The notes beneath the pieces are model-generated. The model was not told the DNA's origin and ran no database searches. It was given only the letters and a program-made list of their open reading frames with translations. The translations under genes were made by a program, and so were the position numbers. From contig SFVI01000010.1 of assembly GCA_004560305.1 (NCBI GenBank), positions 1-64,000 of the forward strand: a stretch of DNA of 64,000 nt, read 5' to 3'. Source of the stretch: a bacterium. Lineage in GTDB: Bacteria > Bacillota > Clostridia > Oscillospirales > Oscillospiraceae. Each line of letters opens with the position of its first letter. Within the stretch, counting starts at the first letter, position 1. This document shows, piece after piece, positions 44,320-53,512 of the stretch.

Positions 44320-47300
44320 TTACTCAGCCTTTCTCTTCTTCAGGACGAGCAGCACAACCGCGCCGGCCGCCAAGCTCATGCCTGCCATTGCGGCCCACAG
44401 CGCAATATTGCTGCTGTCACCGGTTTGGGGAGAGCCGGTACGCGTAGCCCACACAGCGTAGAGGGTGACGTCACCGGTGAGGGTGATCTCATTCCCGGGC
44501 CTGTAAGACACATGGCCGTCGGGCGTCAGGGCCCAGCCGCAGAAATGATAACCGTCCCGGGTCGGCTTGACGCTGGACACCGTCATCACCACGCTGTTGG
44601 CCGTGGTCTCCACACTCTGGCTACTGGGGGCCCCCTTACCGCCGTTGGCGCTGTAGCTGAGGGTGAATCTCTTCATGGTTGCAGGCGTGCCCACCGTGAC
44701 ACTGACACTGCTGCTGCCGCCGGAGCCCTGAGGCAGCCCATTTCCGTCGTCCCGGGCGCCGGTAATGGTGGCGGTGTTGTTGATTGTGCCGGTGGCGTCA
44801 GCCTTGACCTTCGCGCTAATGGTCAGCGAAGTGCTGCCGCCATCTGCAAGGGCCCAAATCGTCCATATGCCGCTGGTAAAGTCATAGTCTTTGTCTGCAC
44901 TGGCAGCAAAAGACTCCAGCTTCGTTCTGTCCAGGGTCTCGGAGACGGTGATGCCAGACAGAAGCTTCCCGGTGTTGTTGGTGACCGTGATGGTGTAGGT
45001 CACGGTGTCGCCGGGCATGACTGTCCCCGTGGGGGAAACGGTCTTCGTGATGGTCAGCTTCCTCCAATCGGTTTCAGGCTGGCTTGCGCTGCAGACCACC
45101 CGGAAGACGACCGGCACAGCGTTGGCAGGTACAGTCCATTCTTCGTTGTCCGCATCATACTCCAGCGTAACGGTCTTGCTGGGCGTTTCGCCCGTGGCAA
45201 GGCTGTGGACAGAGGCAACATCTCTGTTGTATTCCTCAAGATACTTTTGCGCCTGGATTGTGACGGTGCAGGTGTAGCCGCCCGCATCATTCTCCTCGGC
45301 ATCGCCCACCGTAAAGCTGCCGCCAAACAGCCCGTAGGTCTTAGCCGCATGGCTGGCGTTGACACAGACGATCTTTACCGCAGCATCACCAAGAAGGCCT
45401 GACACGGTATCATTCGTGGGCTTAACCGGCGGGACGATTTCCTCACCCTCGCACTCCACATTGAAGGTGGCAGCCGGGCCATCGGTTGGAGGCTGATACC
45501 AACTCGAATCGTCAGCTTTATATTTCAGCGTAAACTTTTGGCTGTTCGGGTCGCCAGTGACAAGGCTGTGGCCCGATGCAACATCCTTGTTGTATGCATC
45601 AACATAGGGGGCAGCGGAGACTGTAATTTCGCAGAAATAACCGGATGTAGCGTCGCCGGTAACCGCGCCGATATCGTAGCTTCCAGTCAGCAGATCATAG
45701 GTCTTTACTTTATCATGTGTGGCCGTATCATTGGCGCACTGGACCGCTACCACCTGCCCAAGCAGTTCTGCCAGCTTACCTCCATCAGGGGCATCCGGTT
45801 TGCTCGTGGGCGCAGGCGGTGTCTCGCACTTCACTTCGAAGGTGACAGGTGCAGCGCCGGAAGCTGCAGTCCACTTTTTACTGGCTTCGTCAAAGTTCAG
45901 CGTGATGATCTTTCTTCCCGACTCGCCCTCGGCAAGGGTGTGACCCGATTCAACTTCACTGTTGTATGCCGTAACATAGTCGGCAGCGTTGACTGTAATC
46001 GGGCAGCTATAACCGGATGTAGCATCACCGGTAACTGCGCCGATCGAGTAGCTTCCGGCCTTCAGACCATAGGTCTTATCCTCATGGCTCATGTCGGCAT
46101 TGACGCAGTCGATCTTTACCGCGTTGTTTGCTAAGAGGTTCTCTACCTCAGTAGTTGTGGGAGCCTGCGTGCGGTCATAATACAGGGTGAAAACAGTGCT
46201 ATTATTACTGATGGTTGCACTCGTCGGTGTGCCTCTTGTGTAAGTATAGGTGTTGCCTTTATATTCCGGCTTCGTGTCGATACTGCTGAGCTGCACCGTG
46301 GTACCGGAGGGAACATTGCTGATGGTCTGGGTGTCAGTCCCATCCTGAATCCCATTTGTGCGGTAAATATGCTTCACCGTGTAGGAGTAGGTAACCGGGG
46401 GAGCCTCCCATATGGCAGTTAGCGTTTTCGTAACGGAACCGCCGTTAAAACCTGTTGCCGTTTGCGATACAAGATAAGAACCACCTGGCTGAATTGTGTT
46501 ACCATTATCGGCCTGCCAACCCTTGAAGATATAACCTTCACGGGTTGGGATGGTATTGGGAATCTTAAAACTGTAACTCTTCGTGTATTTATCAGTTGTA
46601 CCATATGTTTGCGTAGGGGGAGCGCCTTCGCCACCCTTGGCATCATACTTTAGTATAAATGTCCATATATAATTTTCACTTTCACCGCCGCCGCTCTCAG
46701 TAACACTAACATTGATGTCATTATAAGCTGCGCCGCCAATTTTAACACTTCCGTCCGTGCCTCCGCTATGCCAGCCGCCGTAGGTATTCTCCCGATATTG
46801 ATATGCCGTAATTGTTCCAGTATAGTAACTGGAAAAATAGGTATCTACAATGGTTTTGATAGTCGGTAGCTTGTTAGGGTCAACATTGATTGTCACCTTA
46901 GCTCCTGAAACGCTTTTCCCATTTACGTAGAAGTAGAACGTCGCTTTATGTGTTGCCCAATCCGTTCTCTCGCCGTAGAGGAGATCCAGGGCCGCGCTCA
47001 TGACGGCACATGCAGCCAGCACATCCTCCCGCTCCAGCTCCTCTTCGCTCAGAGCATCATAGGCATCATTGGCCGCTTCAAGCTGCGCCTCCAGGGCGGC
47101 GAAGCTGTCCTCATCCATCTCTTCGGGATTCTCGGGGATTACGATGGCAGCCACAGCGTCCAGGAAAGTCTGAACAGCAGCGGAGGGTTCCTCGCCCTCG
47201 TCTTCCTTCACCTGCAGGACGCAGGCTCCCGCATGCCCGGCTGCCAGGGTGCAGCCCTCGGTAAGGGTGCAGGCCTCGCCCCCGTCTTCCTTCACCTGCA

Positions 47301-47724
47301 GGACGCAGGCTCCCTCATGCCCGGCTGCCAGGGTGCAGCCCTCGGTAAGGGTGCAGGCCTCGTCTCCGTCTTCCTTCACCTGCAGGACGCATTCTCCCGC
47401 ATGCCCGGCTGCCAGGGTGCAGCCCTCGGTAAGGGTGCAGGCCCCCACCTCGTCTTCCTTCTCCTGCAGGACGCAGGCTCCCTCATGCCCGGCTGTCAGG
47501 GTGCAGCCCTCGGTAAGGGTGCAGGCCCCCACCTCGTCCTCGTCCTCGTCCTCGTCTTCCTTCTCCTGCAGGACGCAGGCTCCCTCATGCCCGGCTGTCA
47601 GGGTGCAGCCCTCGGTAAGGGTGCAGGCCTCGTCTCCGTCAGCAAACGCCGCCGGCATCAGTGACAGTGTCATCATCAACACCAGCACCATAGCCAGCAA
47701 CCGCTTCCATCCAGCGTTCCTCAT
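44320..47724 (-). CDS. giant secreted repeat protein with SPQTGD sorting tail, 1134 aa
   Basis: Signal peptide (RLLAMVLVLMMTLSLMPAAFA), then five Cys-rich units of about 25 aa with the pattern C-TLTEGC-TL(A/T)AGH-G-C-VLQ joined by acidic linkers (residues about 30-180). Next come a helical spacer, InlB-type B-repeats (YDAKGGEGAPPTQ, YIFKGWQADNG), three repeats of about 100 aa (VKIDCVNADMSHEDKTYGL..., each with GSY.IGAVTGDATSGY and VTAYN or close variants), a DUF11-like beta domain (TVMPGDTVTYTITVTNNTG), and another InlB-like unit. It ends SPQTGDSSNIALW, membrane helix, KKRKAE. Likely a cell-surface adhesin. Confidence 0.85.
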   Translation of the reverse strand: MRNAGWKRLLAMVLVLMMTLSLMPAAFADGDEACTLTEGCTLTAGHEGACVLQEKEDEDEDEDEVGACTLTEGCTLTAGHEGACVLQEKEDEVGACTLTEGCTLAAGHAGECVLQVKEDGDEACTLTEGCTLAAGHEGACVLQVKEDGGEACTLTEGCTLAAGHAGACVLQVKEDEGEEPSAAVQTFLDAVAAIVIPENPEEMDEDSFAALEAQLEAANDAYDALSEEELEREDVLAACAVMSAALDLLYGERTDWATHKATFYFYVNGKSVSGAKVTINVDPNKLPTIKTIVDTYFSSYYTGTITAYQYRENTYGGWHSGGTDGSVKIGGAAYNDINVSVTESGGGESENYIWTFILKYDAKGGEGAPPTQTYGTTDKYTKSYSFKIPNTIPTREGYIFKGWQADNGNTIQPGGSYLVSQTATGFNGGSVTKTLTAIWEAPPVTYSYTVKHIYRTNGIQDGTDTQTISNVPSGTTVQLSSIDTKPEYKGNTYTYTRGTPTSATISNNSTVFTLYYDRTQAPTTTEVENLLANNAVKIDCVNADMSHEDKTYGLKAGSYSIGAVTGDATSGYSCPITVNAADYVTAYNSEVESGHTLAEGESGRKIITLNFDEASKKWTAASGAAPVTFEVKCETPPAPTSKPDAPDGGKLAELLGQVVAVQCANDTATHDKVKTYDLLTGSYDIGAVTGDATSGYFCEITVSAAPYVDAYNKDVASGHSLVTGDPNSQKFTLKYKADDSSWYQPPTDGPAATFNVECEGEEIVPPVKPTNDTVSGLLGDAAVKIVCVNASHAAKTYGLFGGSFTVGDAEENDAGGYTCTVTIQAQKYLEEYNRDVASVHSLATGETPSKTVTLEYDADNEEWTVPANAVPVVFRVVCSASQPETDWRKLTITKTVSPTGTVMPGDTVTYTITVTNNTGKLLSGITVSETLDRTKLESFAASADKDYDFTSGIWTIWALADGGSTSLTISAKVKADATGTINNTATITGARDDGNGLPQGSGGSSSVSVTVGTPATMKRFTLSYSANGGKGAPSSQSVETTANSVVMTVSSVKPTRDGYHFCGWALTPDGHVSYRPGNEITLTGDVTLYAVWATRTGSPQTGDSSNIALWAAMAGMSLAAGAVVLLVLKKRKAE
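47216..47636. repeat. five near-identical Cys-repeat units at DNA level
   Basis: The DNA of the five C-TLTEGC units is nearly identical, with only acidic linker length differing, so copy number probably changes by slippage or recombination. Confidence 0.85.
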
Positions 47725-47809
47725 TGCGCATCCTCCTTATACAACTACAGAATTCTTATCATGCAGTGCATCTTTACGCAGGCTTTTCCAAGCCTTAACA
47801 TACAAGGTC

Positions 47810-47838
47810 ATTCTACTATAATAAAACGGAAGAGGCAA
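47810..47838 (-). promoter_or_regulatory. promoter of the giant surface protein
   Basis: TTGCCT, 17-bp spacer, TAGAAT on the minus strand. The stretch 47839-48030 is AT-rich and shows no gene. Confidence 0.6.
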
Positions 47839-48030
47839 GTGTTTTTCGCCGCACTCTTTAAAAAATCTTATAACCAGCCATAAAATCCGCACTCCATTTA
47901 GCATTTTTTTCCAAATTTTAACTGGGTTGTGGTTTTCATGCGTATTTTTCCAGCTCATATGGCGGCCGGGCTCTGCCTCTGTTTTAACATTTTCTCCCCA
48001 ACAATATAAAAAGTATTCTTTCCAGTGGAA

Positions 48031-48079
48031 AATCGGAATGCCGGCAAGGGCTAAGTCCTTGCCGGCATTCCGATTTTTT
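48031..48079. terminator. hairpin at the left edge of the phage island
   Basis: A 19-bp stem AATCGGAATGCCGGCAAGG with its complement, loop GCTAAGT. The T-run is on the plus side; on the minus strand only TTTT follows, so it may be a weaker terminator of the late operon. Confidence 0.7.
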
Positions 48080-48082
48080 GTT

Positions 48083-48340
48083 TTATTTCATCTGTTTTAT
48101 GATCTGGTCCGCGCCTGTGGCTGCCAGGCCGGATACGATCCCCACTGCCAGGGCCGTGATCACGTCCTCTGCCGGAAATGCCGGCATCACCGCCATCCCC
48201 AGCAGTCCCAGCAGGCCTCCGGCCACGCCGCAGACGATAGGGATCCACTTGTTGTCCAGCCGGGAAGCCTTGGCCACTTCCCCCAGCAGATAGGCGATCA
48301 CGCTTATGGCTGCCACGCCTGTTACTCCCATCCGTTCCAT
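48083..48340 (-). CDS. phage holin, A118-type (holin family 5_2)
   Basis: 85 aa with three hydrophobic segments (VTGVAAISVIAYLLGEV, WIPIVCGVAGGLLGLLGMAV, VITALAVGIVSGLAATGADQI). The AVGIVSGLAATG end and PAFPA turn are typical of this holin family. It makes membrane lesions that release the endolysin. AAGGAAGG precedes the start. Last gene of the late operon. Confidence 0.88.
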   Translation of the reverse strand: MERMGVTGVAAISVIAYLLGEVAKASRLDNKWIPIVCGVAGGLLGLLGMAVMPAFPAEDVITALAVGIVSGLAATGADQIIKQMK

Positions 48341-48343
48341 TTT

Positions 48344-48562
48344 TCATTCCTTCCTTTCCAGGTCCGCCAGCCGGTGGTTGATGACCTTGATCTGTTCCTC
48401 CACCACCGGCATCCTGCGGGCAAAATTGTTGTGCTCTCTTACCTCTCTGGCCAGCTCTTCCACCTTGGTTTCCAGTACCGCCTGGGTACGCCCGTTGCTG
48501 ATCATCACGCCCAGCAGAGTCAGCCCACCGGTGATCAGTGCCACAATTACAGCTTCCCCCAC
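48344..48562 (-). CDS. small membrane-anchored phage protein (holin-associated type)
   Basis: 72 aa with an N-terminal membrane helix (VIVALITGGLTLLGVMIS) and a charged coiled-coil tail (VLETKVEELAREVREHN, EEQIKVINHRLADLERK). The start is a GTG with GAGGGG 8 bases upstream. It sits between endolysin and holin, where XhlA-like lysis accessory proteins occur. Confidence 0.75.
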   Translation of the reverse strand: MGEAVIVALITGGLTLLGVMISNGRTQAVLETKVEELAREVREHNNFARRMPVVEEQIKVINHRLADLERKE

Positions 48563-48566
48563 ATGT

Positions 48567-49268
48567 TCATCCCCTCAAAAGTGTCTTCCATGTTTCCCCG
48601 CCAACCTCACCGTCGGCCTCCAGTCCTTTGTCCGCCTGGAATGCCATCACCGCCCACTTGGTCAGCTCACCGAAAATGCCGTCGCAGTCCCCGGTGTAGT
48701 AGTCCTTGGCGGCAAGCAGCTGCTGCACGGTGGTGACGGCGTCGTCCTCCATGCCCGGTTTCAGCAGCGGCAGCTTCACATCATAGTAATATGTAGGCTT
48801 TGGTTTAGCCGGTGTCTCCCCTCCTCCGCTGTACCGCATCACGCAGTCCCAGGGGTAGTTCCGGTAGGGCCGCGCCAGGAACTCCCGGCCTGTCTGGTCC
48901 CCTGGCCGCCCGCCGGTAGTGGTGCCATCTTCGTTGATGCTTGCCTCCACCTCCATGCCGTTGCCGCAGTACATGGCCGTGTGGTGCCGGATGTTCAGCA
49001 GCACATCCCCGCGCTGCAATCCTGCCCCAGTGGCAAGGTCAATACTTGCTGTCACATCCTCAAATCCGCAGCGGAGGAACACGCCGCGCATATTGCCGGT
49101 GTAGGTGGCCCCGTTGGTTTTCACCGGTACCCCCGCCAGCTCCCAGGCGGAGATCACCGCACTGGAGCAGTCATAGTCCGGCCCCCAGCGGTTTGCCTGG
49201 TCATAGCCGTGGCTGTTGTCCGCTGCCCATGCCTCCATCTGCGTAATCGCTTTTTCTGTTGCGCTCAT
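48567..49268 (-). CDS. endolysin: C40/CHAP-type amidase with peptidoglycan-binding domain
   Basis: 233 aa. The N-terminal cysteine peptidase has Cys34 in YDCSSAVISAW and the His pair at 95/96 in RHHTAMYCG; a short linker (about 155-165) leads to a PG-binding type 1 domain (LLKPGMEDDAVTTVQQLL...GIFGELTKWAVMAFQ). It cuts the host wall from inside at lysis. Overlaps the next upstream small gene by 4 bp. Confidence 0.88.
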   Translation of the reverse strand: MSATEKAITQMEAWAADNSHGYDQANRWGPDYDCSSAVISAWELAGVPVKTNGATYTGNMRGVFLRCGFEDVTASIDLATGAGLQRGDVLLNIRHHTAMYCGNGMEVEASINEDGTTTGGRPGDQTGREFLARPYRNYPWDCVMRYSGGGETPAKPKPTYYYDVKLPLLKPGMEDDAVTTVQQLLAAKDYYTGDCDGIFGELTKWAVMAFQADKGLEADGEVGGETWKTLLRG

Positions 49269-49420
49269 GCTGTCCCGACCCCATACCTCTCAAACAGCAG
49301 CTTGACCTTTTCATCCTTCAGCAGCTTCTGCTGCTGGCCCTGGTTGAGCGCCTGGTATACCGTCAGCAGCGCCGCCTGAATCTCCTGATTAAAGGCCTTG
49401 GCTTTTTCCAGCTCCGTCAT
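49265..49420 (-). CDS. small phage protein, 51 aa
   Basis: Starts MTELEKAKAFNQEIQAALLT and continues helical with QGQQQKLLKDEKVKLLFERYG. It overlaps both neighbours by ATGA, which supports it as real despite its length. Unknown role; probably a tail or lysis accessory. Confidence 0.7.
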   Translation of the reverse strand: MTELEKAKAFNQEIQAALLTVYQALNQGQQQKLLKDEKVKLLFERYGVGTA

Positions 49421-49716
49421 TCCGTCACCCCCGAATAAATGGTGTCCAGAGCCGCCGCCATATCCGCCTGCTTTGCCTGCTCCTCTTCGTAGAGGGCCTG
49501 AAACTCTGCCAGAAGCTCATAATCACGCCACGGCGCTATCATCTCCCCTTCAAACACCTGCCCATCTTCCCTTGTCCATATTTCCCCACCGGGGACGAAG
49601 CGGTAGCCCTCGATATACTGCCGGCACTTTCCGTCAAAGGTGTCTGTCTCCACGGCGGTAAGACCGTCGCCGGGGGAGGTATGGCACTTATAATCGTCAT
49701 CTATGTAGATGGTCAT
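49417..49716 (-). CDS. conserved phage protein, 99 aa
   Basis: Starts MTIYIDDDYKCHTSPGDGLT, with a middle FDGKC..YIEGYRFVPGGE.WTREDG and a helical C-terminal half. This pattern is common in late operons of Clostridia prophages next to tail-fibre genes; the role is unknown. GGAGGTATACT gives the start. Confidence 0.75.
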   Translation of the reverse strand: MTIYIDDDYKCHTSPGDGLTAVETDTFDGKCRQYIEGYRFVPGGEIWTREDGQVFEGEMIAPWRDYELLAEFQALYEEEQAKQADMAAALDTIYSGVTE

Positions 49717-49727
49717 AGTATACCTCC

Positions 49728-50402
49728 TTATTCAAGTAAGATTTTATCTATCTTAATATGGATAGCAGCCGTACTATTTGAAGATGAACAATAAATCTTT
49801 ATATATCCGCTATCAACACTAGTTATGTCTATAACTTTTGTAACATCGCTAGTAGACCACGCGCCACCTCCAGTAGGCATAGTAGCAGACGTTATAAAAT
49901 TTGAATCATTTGTGTTGTTGGAGCTTATACCGACTTTAGACAATGAATTATCTTGCGAAGTTAAATCTTTTACATGAAATGTTATTTTTGTAAAGCCTCT
50001 TAGATCTAGTTTATTGTTTGAGCATACCCTCCCGCTATATCCGTTTCCGGGATTAAAGCTTAATACAGAGCTTGTTACAGTTCCCTCGGTCCATCCTCCA
50101 ACAGCCGGGTCTGTAACGCCATTCAAAAACGCCACCAGTTCATAAGTCAGCATAACAGCGAAAGCCTTTCCTATATCACTCTCCGTAACAGTCACGCTGG
50201 TGCTTTTGCTCTTGCTGTTGTCACTGGTGTGGCATTCCACGGTATAGGTGCCAGCCTTGACATTGAACAGCGCATAACCGCTGGTGTCCCGGGCTTTCAG
50301 CGTCTTTGCCCCGCTTACGCAGGTGCAGACGCTGCCTTCAGGATAGGTTACCGCGATCACGGCGCGCAGCCTGGCCCCCGCCACATTGGTTTTTCCTACC
50401 AT
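49728..50402 (-). CDS. phage tip/receptor-binding type protein, 224 aa
   Basis: The N-terminal 90 residues form a carboxypeptidase-regulatory/PEGA-like beta domain (VTYPEGSVCTCVSG...SGYALFNVKAGTYTVECH). The C-terminal 130 residues look like a jelly-roll carbohydrate-binding fold (GYSGRVCSNNKLDLRGFTKITFHV) and are encoded by strikingly AT-rich DNA (49728-50080), unlike the flanks. It appears that the binding module was swapped. Role inferred from position after the fibre gene. Confidence 0.7.
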   Translation of the reverse strand: MVGKTNVAGARLRAVIAVTYPEGSVCTCVSGAKTLKARDTSGYALFNVKAGTYTVECHTSDNSKSKSTSVTVTESDIGKAFAVMLTYELVAFLNGVTDPAVGGWTEGTVTSSVLSFNPGNGYSGRVCSNNKLDLRGFTKITFHVKDLTSQDNSLSKVGISSNNTNDSNFITSATMPTGGGAWSTSDVTKVIDITSVDSGYIKIYCSSSNSTAAIHIKIDKILLE

Positions 50403-50417
50403 AGTCTCACCGCCCCC

Positions 50418-51626
50418 CTATTCCACCGGCGTGCAGACGATGGTTGGGATCGTCAGCGCCGCCTCCGGGATTTCGCTTGCGTAGATGTACACGCCGCCGT
50501 CATAGCTAGCCGCCACCGGGGCGAAGCTTCCCTCCAGCGCATCCACCGAGGAGAAGCTGACCTCCGCATAGTGCTTCACCGTCACGCCCTCACAGGCCAC
50601 CGCCGCCCGGTAGGGAAAATCCTCGTAGGTGCTATCGCTCACCCAGGCCGGCGCATCCACCGCTTTTTCGGTAAAGGCCAGCACCTTCACATCGGATGCC
50701 AGCTTCGCGCGGGTGACAGCGCCGGCCTGAATGCTGTCGGTTTCCACCTCCAGCGGGTCGGTGCCGCCGGCCCTGTGCTGAGCGGCGTGATCGGCGATAT
50801 GGGCCAGGCTCCAGTTGAAGGTGGCCTCCGTGCCGCCGAAGCCCTCCTTCACCGCCAGCTCATAGGGACTTTCTCCGCTGTCGCCCTTGTCCCCCTTTTC
50901 GCCCTTGTCCCCCCGGATGTTCACCGTCTCCGGGTTGGGCAGGCCCTTGTCATTGACCCAGCTGAGATTGCCGCTGCCGTCTATTTGAGGGCTGAAGGTG
51001 GCGCCCTTTTCTCCATCGTCGCCTCTTGGCCCCTGGATAGAGCCGTTGTTGACCCATCGGTCGTTCAACCCGTCGTACACATAGATTTGGTAGGGTGCCT
51101 CTGTGCCCACGCCGTAGACGTCGCCCCGCTCCGGCGTTTCCACCGCCGCCCTCAGCGCTTCCAGACTTTCATAGAAGCCCAGGATCTGGAAATCCCTGCC
51201 GTCCAGCACCCCGCTCTCGATCCGCTCTTCCACGGCCCTGGCCTTCTCCAGCGCCAGATTGGCCTTGCTGTCCACCTGCTCCGCCACTGACAGTGGGATC
51301 TGGTGCAGCGGCTCATCGATCAGTCCGCTCTCCCGCACCTGCAGCAGCACCGGCACCGTGGTGATCCTGGTTTCCTCCCTGTGGCCTGTCAGATACACTT
51401 CCCACTGCCCCAGGCTGAGATTCAGATGCATCCCGCTGCTGATCTCATCGTTTTCTAGGCTCAGGTCATAGACTGTCTCCCCCTGGCGGAAGTGGACCCA
51501 TTTGGAGCAGCCCTCCCATTCCTCCCCGCTGAAATGGAACCGGGCCGTCAGATAATCCCTGGAATTGGCGGCAATGACCGGGCTTGTGAAGCGTATGGTC
51601 TGCCCATCAATGTAAAACTCCATCAT
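50418..51626 (-). CDS. phage tail fibre/BppU-like protein with collagen-like segments, 402 aa
   Basis: The N-terminal part (MMEFYIDGQTIRFTSPVIAA...) is a virion-attachment-like beta domain followed by a coiled region (SKANLALEKARAVEERIES). Two collagen-like G-x-y stretches follow (GPRGDDGEKGATF and RGDKGEKGDKGDSGESPY), then a beta-rich C-terminus. This layout is typical of trimeric fibres. ATG overlaps the stop of the small gene upstream. Confidence 0.8.
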   Translation of the reverse strand: MMEFYIDGQTIRFTSPVIAANSRDYLTARFHFSGEEWEGCSKWVHFRQGETVYDLSLENDEISSGMHLNLSLGQWEVYLTGHREETRITTVPVLLQVRESGLIDEPLHQIPLSVAEQVDSKANLALEKARAVEERIESGVLDGRDFQILGFYESLEALRAAVETPERGDVYGVGTEAPYQIYVYDGLNDRWVNNGSIQGPRGDDGEKGATFSPQIDGSGNLSWVNDKGLPNPETVNIRGDKGEKGDKGDSGESPYELAVKEGFGGTEATFNWSLAHIADHAAQHRAGGTDPLEVETDSIQAGAVTRAKLASDVKVLAFTEKAVDAPAWVSDSTYEDFPYRAAVACEGVTVKHYAEVSFSSVDALEGSFAPVAASYDGGVYIYASEIPEAALTIPTIVCTPVE

Positions 51627-51742
51627 TTTTTCTCCCGCTCCTCCGCCTCATTCAGTTTCTGCACCAGCCTCACCAGATAATCTCTCAGCTGCCTCAGCTG
51701 GTTTTCCGGGCTTCCCCGCAAAATCGGAGGGTATTCCTGCAT
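51623..51742 (-). CDS. small phage protein, 39 aa
   Basis: MQEYPPILRGSPENQLRQLR then DYLVRLVQKLNEAEEREKK, a short amphipathic helix. The start directly follows the nozzle stop (TAAATG) and the stop overlaps the fibre start (ATGA). Unknown role, perhaps joining fibre to nozzle. Confidence 0.65.
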   Translation of the reverse strand: MQEYPPILRGSPENQLRQLRDYLVRLVQKLNEAEEREKK

Positions 51743-53488
51743 TTACATATCACTCCCTATCTCCAGTATGTGGGCCAGAGAGAACAGCTTGAACTTTCCC
51801 TTTCCCTCCAGCCGCAGCTGCATATGGTCGCAGCGCCTTGGGCAGACCGGCACCGTCACCGTCCCTGTGCCGCTGAGCCGCACCCTGCCCTTGCTCTCCC
51901 ATATCCCGCTGGAGTCGTACTGGATAAACACATCCATCCAGGCCCCCTCCTCCATGCTGAGCCGCAGGTTGATGCGGGATATGTATTTCTTGTCCGGGTA
52001 CTCGTAGTAGAGGATTCCGCTCTCCGCCATCCAGGGCACAAAGCTCTCCCGCTTTCCCTGACTGCCGCTGATGCTCCAGAGGCAGTCCTCCGTCATGGCG
52101 TACAGCTCATTGTCCAGCCGGGCGAAGTCCTTCACCGGCAGCGTGTCCTCCTTCATCCAAAGGGCCCTGCCGATGTCGTAAACGAACACCTGGCGCACGC
52201 CCTCCTTGTCGTCCATTGCGATGTAGTACTTATCCCCTACGGAGCCTGCCGCCGCGTTGAAGTAGCGCTCCTCCCCCAGCTTTTCCGACACGTTCACCGG
52301 GAATCCCCCCTGATAGGCGCAGACCTCGTTGTCCGCCTTGTAGTACAGCGTCTCGTTCACCACCGCCAGACTCTTGTGGCTGCCCGGCTGTACACCCCGG
52401 CACACCGTCTCTGTCAGCCGGTGCGCGCCGTAGGAGGACACCGTCACCCTGTGGATGTTGTTCTCCTTGAAGAACATGGGGCTGCCCAGATAGTTCACCG
52501 CCCCTGTCCAGGGCCCGTCCGAGCCTACCGAGGCCGTCCAGGAATCGGTGCTCAGCCCCTGGTACTGCCGCCAGTTCTTAAAATCCCCCAGGGCGCAGCC
52601 GTAGATCTCGTTCAGGTTCCGCTCCCCGTCATTGCCGTAGCGGCAGCCCCAAAGCCGGTTCTGGCTCTCGCAGACGAAATCCATGTCCGGCACTGTCCGC
52701 TCAATCCGGATGCTGCCCTCCACCTGGTCCAGCACCTGCCGGATCAGACCCACGATGACGATGTAGTCCGGCTCCCCCTGGCCGCCGCCGATGGCCTGGA
52801 TGATCTTGCTGCCGTTGAGGCTCTCCTCCTGGCAGCCGGAGATCTCCACCCCGTCTAGCGCCCGGAACAGCCCCGGCAGCTCCCCCTGGGACACAAAGCG
52901 CAGCCTGGTGTATACCGTGGGGATTTCCACCCAGCTCTGGCTCTCGCCGCTCCATTGCTTCAGAACGTCTGCCTCCCCGGAGCTGTCGATCCAAAGCTCC
53001 CCGTTTTCCGGGTCCGTCCTGGGTGCATCCGCCACCCGGGGTGTCTGATACTCCGTTCCGTCCATCCGGCAAAGGCTGCCCTTCACTGCCCCTGCGGAGC
53101 TGTACCGGGCCTCCATGCTGCCGTAGTCTGTGGGGTCTGCCGTGTTGTAGAACAGCTTGTCCGGGAAGATGCAGATGTAAGCCCCCATGCTCACCAGCTG
53201 CTTCTCCCCCGCCGACACGGTCACCGGGGTCTCCTCCCCGCCGTACCACAGCCGTCCCTTTTCAATGTAGGCCAGCTTCTCCTTGGCCAGCATCCCGCCA
53301 GGCTGCTCCAGCCGCAGCATCTCCCCCCTGCTCTCCCGGCAGGACAGCATGGGATAGCTGGCGCTGGAGAGATTCACCATGTCGTAAAATTCGTTCTTCT
53401 TGATCTTCATCCTGTGGTCATAGCCCTGGAAGCTGTCGATCACTTCCCGCTTGCTGGCCACCTGGGGCAGCCTGGGAAATATAGGCAT
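51743..53488 (-). CDS. phage nozzle/stabilisation-type protein (podovirus tail), 581 aa
   Basis: An all-beta protein with propeller-like repeats. QNRLWGCRYGNDGERNLNEI followed by GDFKNWRQYQG (the recurrent LWG..N.I..S..GDF..W type motif), repeated LYYKADNEVCAYQG, ELYAMTEDCLWSI units, and a C-terminal beta domain. This matches the T7 gp12/P22 gp10 type proteins that form the tail nozzle. It follows the adaptor gene, as in podoviruses. GAGGGAGGTGGGGAG gives the start. Confidence 0.72.
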   Translation of the reverse strand: MPIFPRLPQVASKREVIDSFQGYDHRMKIKKNEFYDMVNLSSASYPMLSCRESRGEMLRLEQPGGMLAKEKLAYIEKGRLWYGGEETPVTVSAGEKQLVSMGAYICIFPDKLFYNTADPTDYGSMEARYSSAGAVKGSLCRMDGTEYQTPRVADAPRTDPENGELWIDSSGEADVLKQWSGESQSWVEIPTVYTRLRFVSQGELPGLFRALDGVEISGCQEESLNGSKIIQAIGGGQGEPDYIVIVGLIRQVLDQVEGSIRIERTVPDMDFVCESQNRLWGCRYGNDGERNLNEIYGCALGDFKNWRQYQGLSTDSWTASVGSDGPWTGAVNYLGSPMFFKENNIHRVTVSSYGAHRLTETVCRGVQPGSHKSLAVVNETLYYKADNEVCAYQGGFPVNVSEKLGEERYFNAAAGSVGDKYYIAMDDKEGVRQVFVYDIGRALWMKEDTLPVKDFARLDNELYAMTEDCLWSISGSQGKRESFVPWMAESGILYYEYPDKKYISRINLRLSMEEGAWMDVFIQYDSSGIWESKGRVRLSGTGTVTVPVCPRRCDHMQLRLEGKGKFKLFSLAHILEIGSDM

Positions 53489-53512
53489 CTCCCCACCTCC
53501 CTCTTTTTCTTT

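Noticed and set aside
47216..47636. Regular ~75-bp repeats that could look like a CRISPR array
   Set aside because: They encode Cys-rich protein modules inside a continuous surface-protein frame.
51743..53488. Tail tape measure protein
   Set aside because: The protein is beta-rich and nozzle-like, not a long helical tape measure, and no tail-tube or tail-chaperone genes are present.
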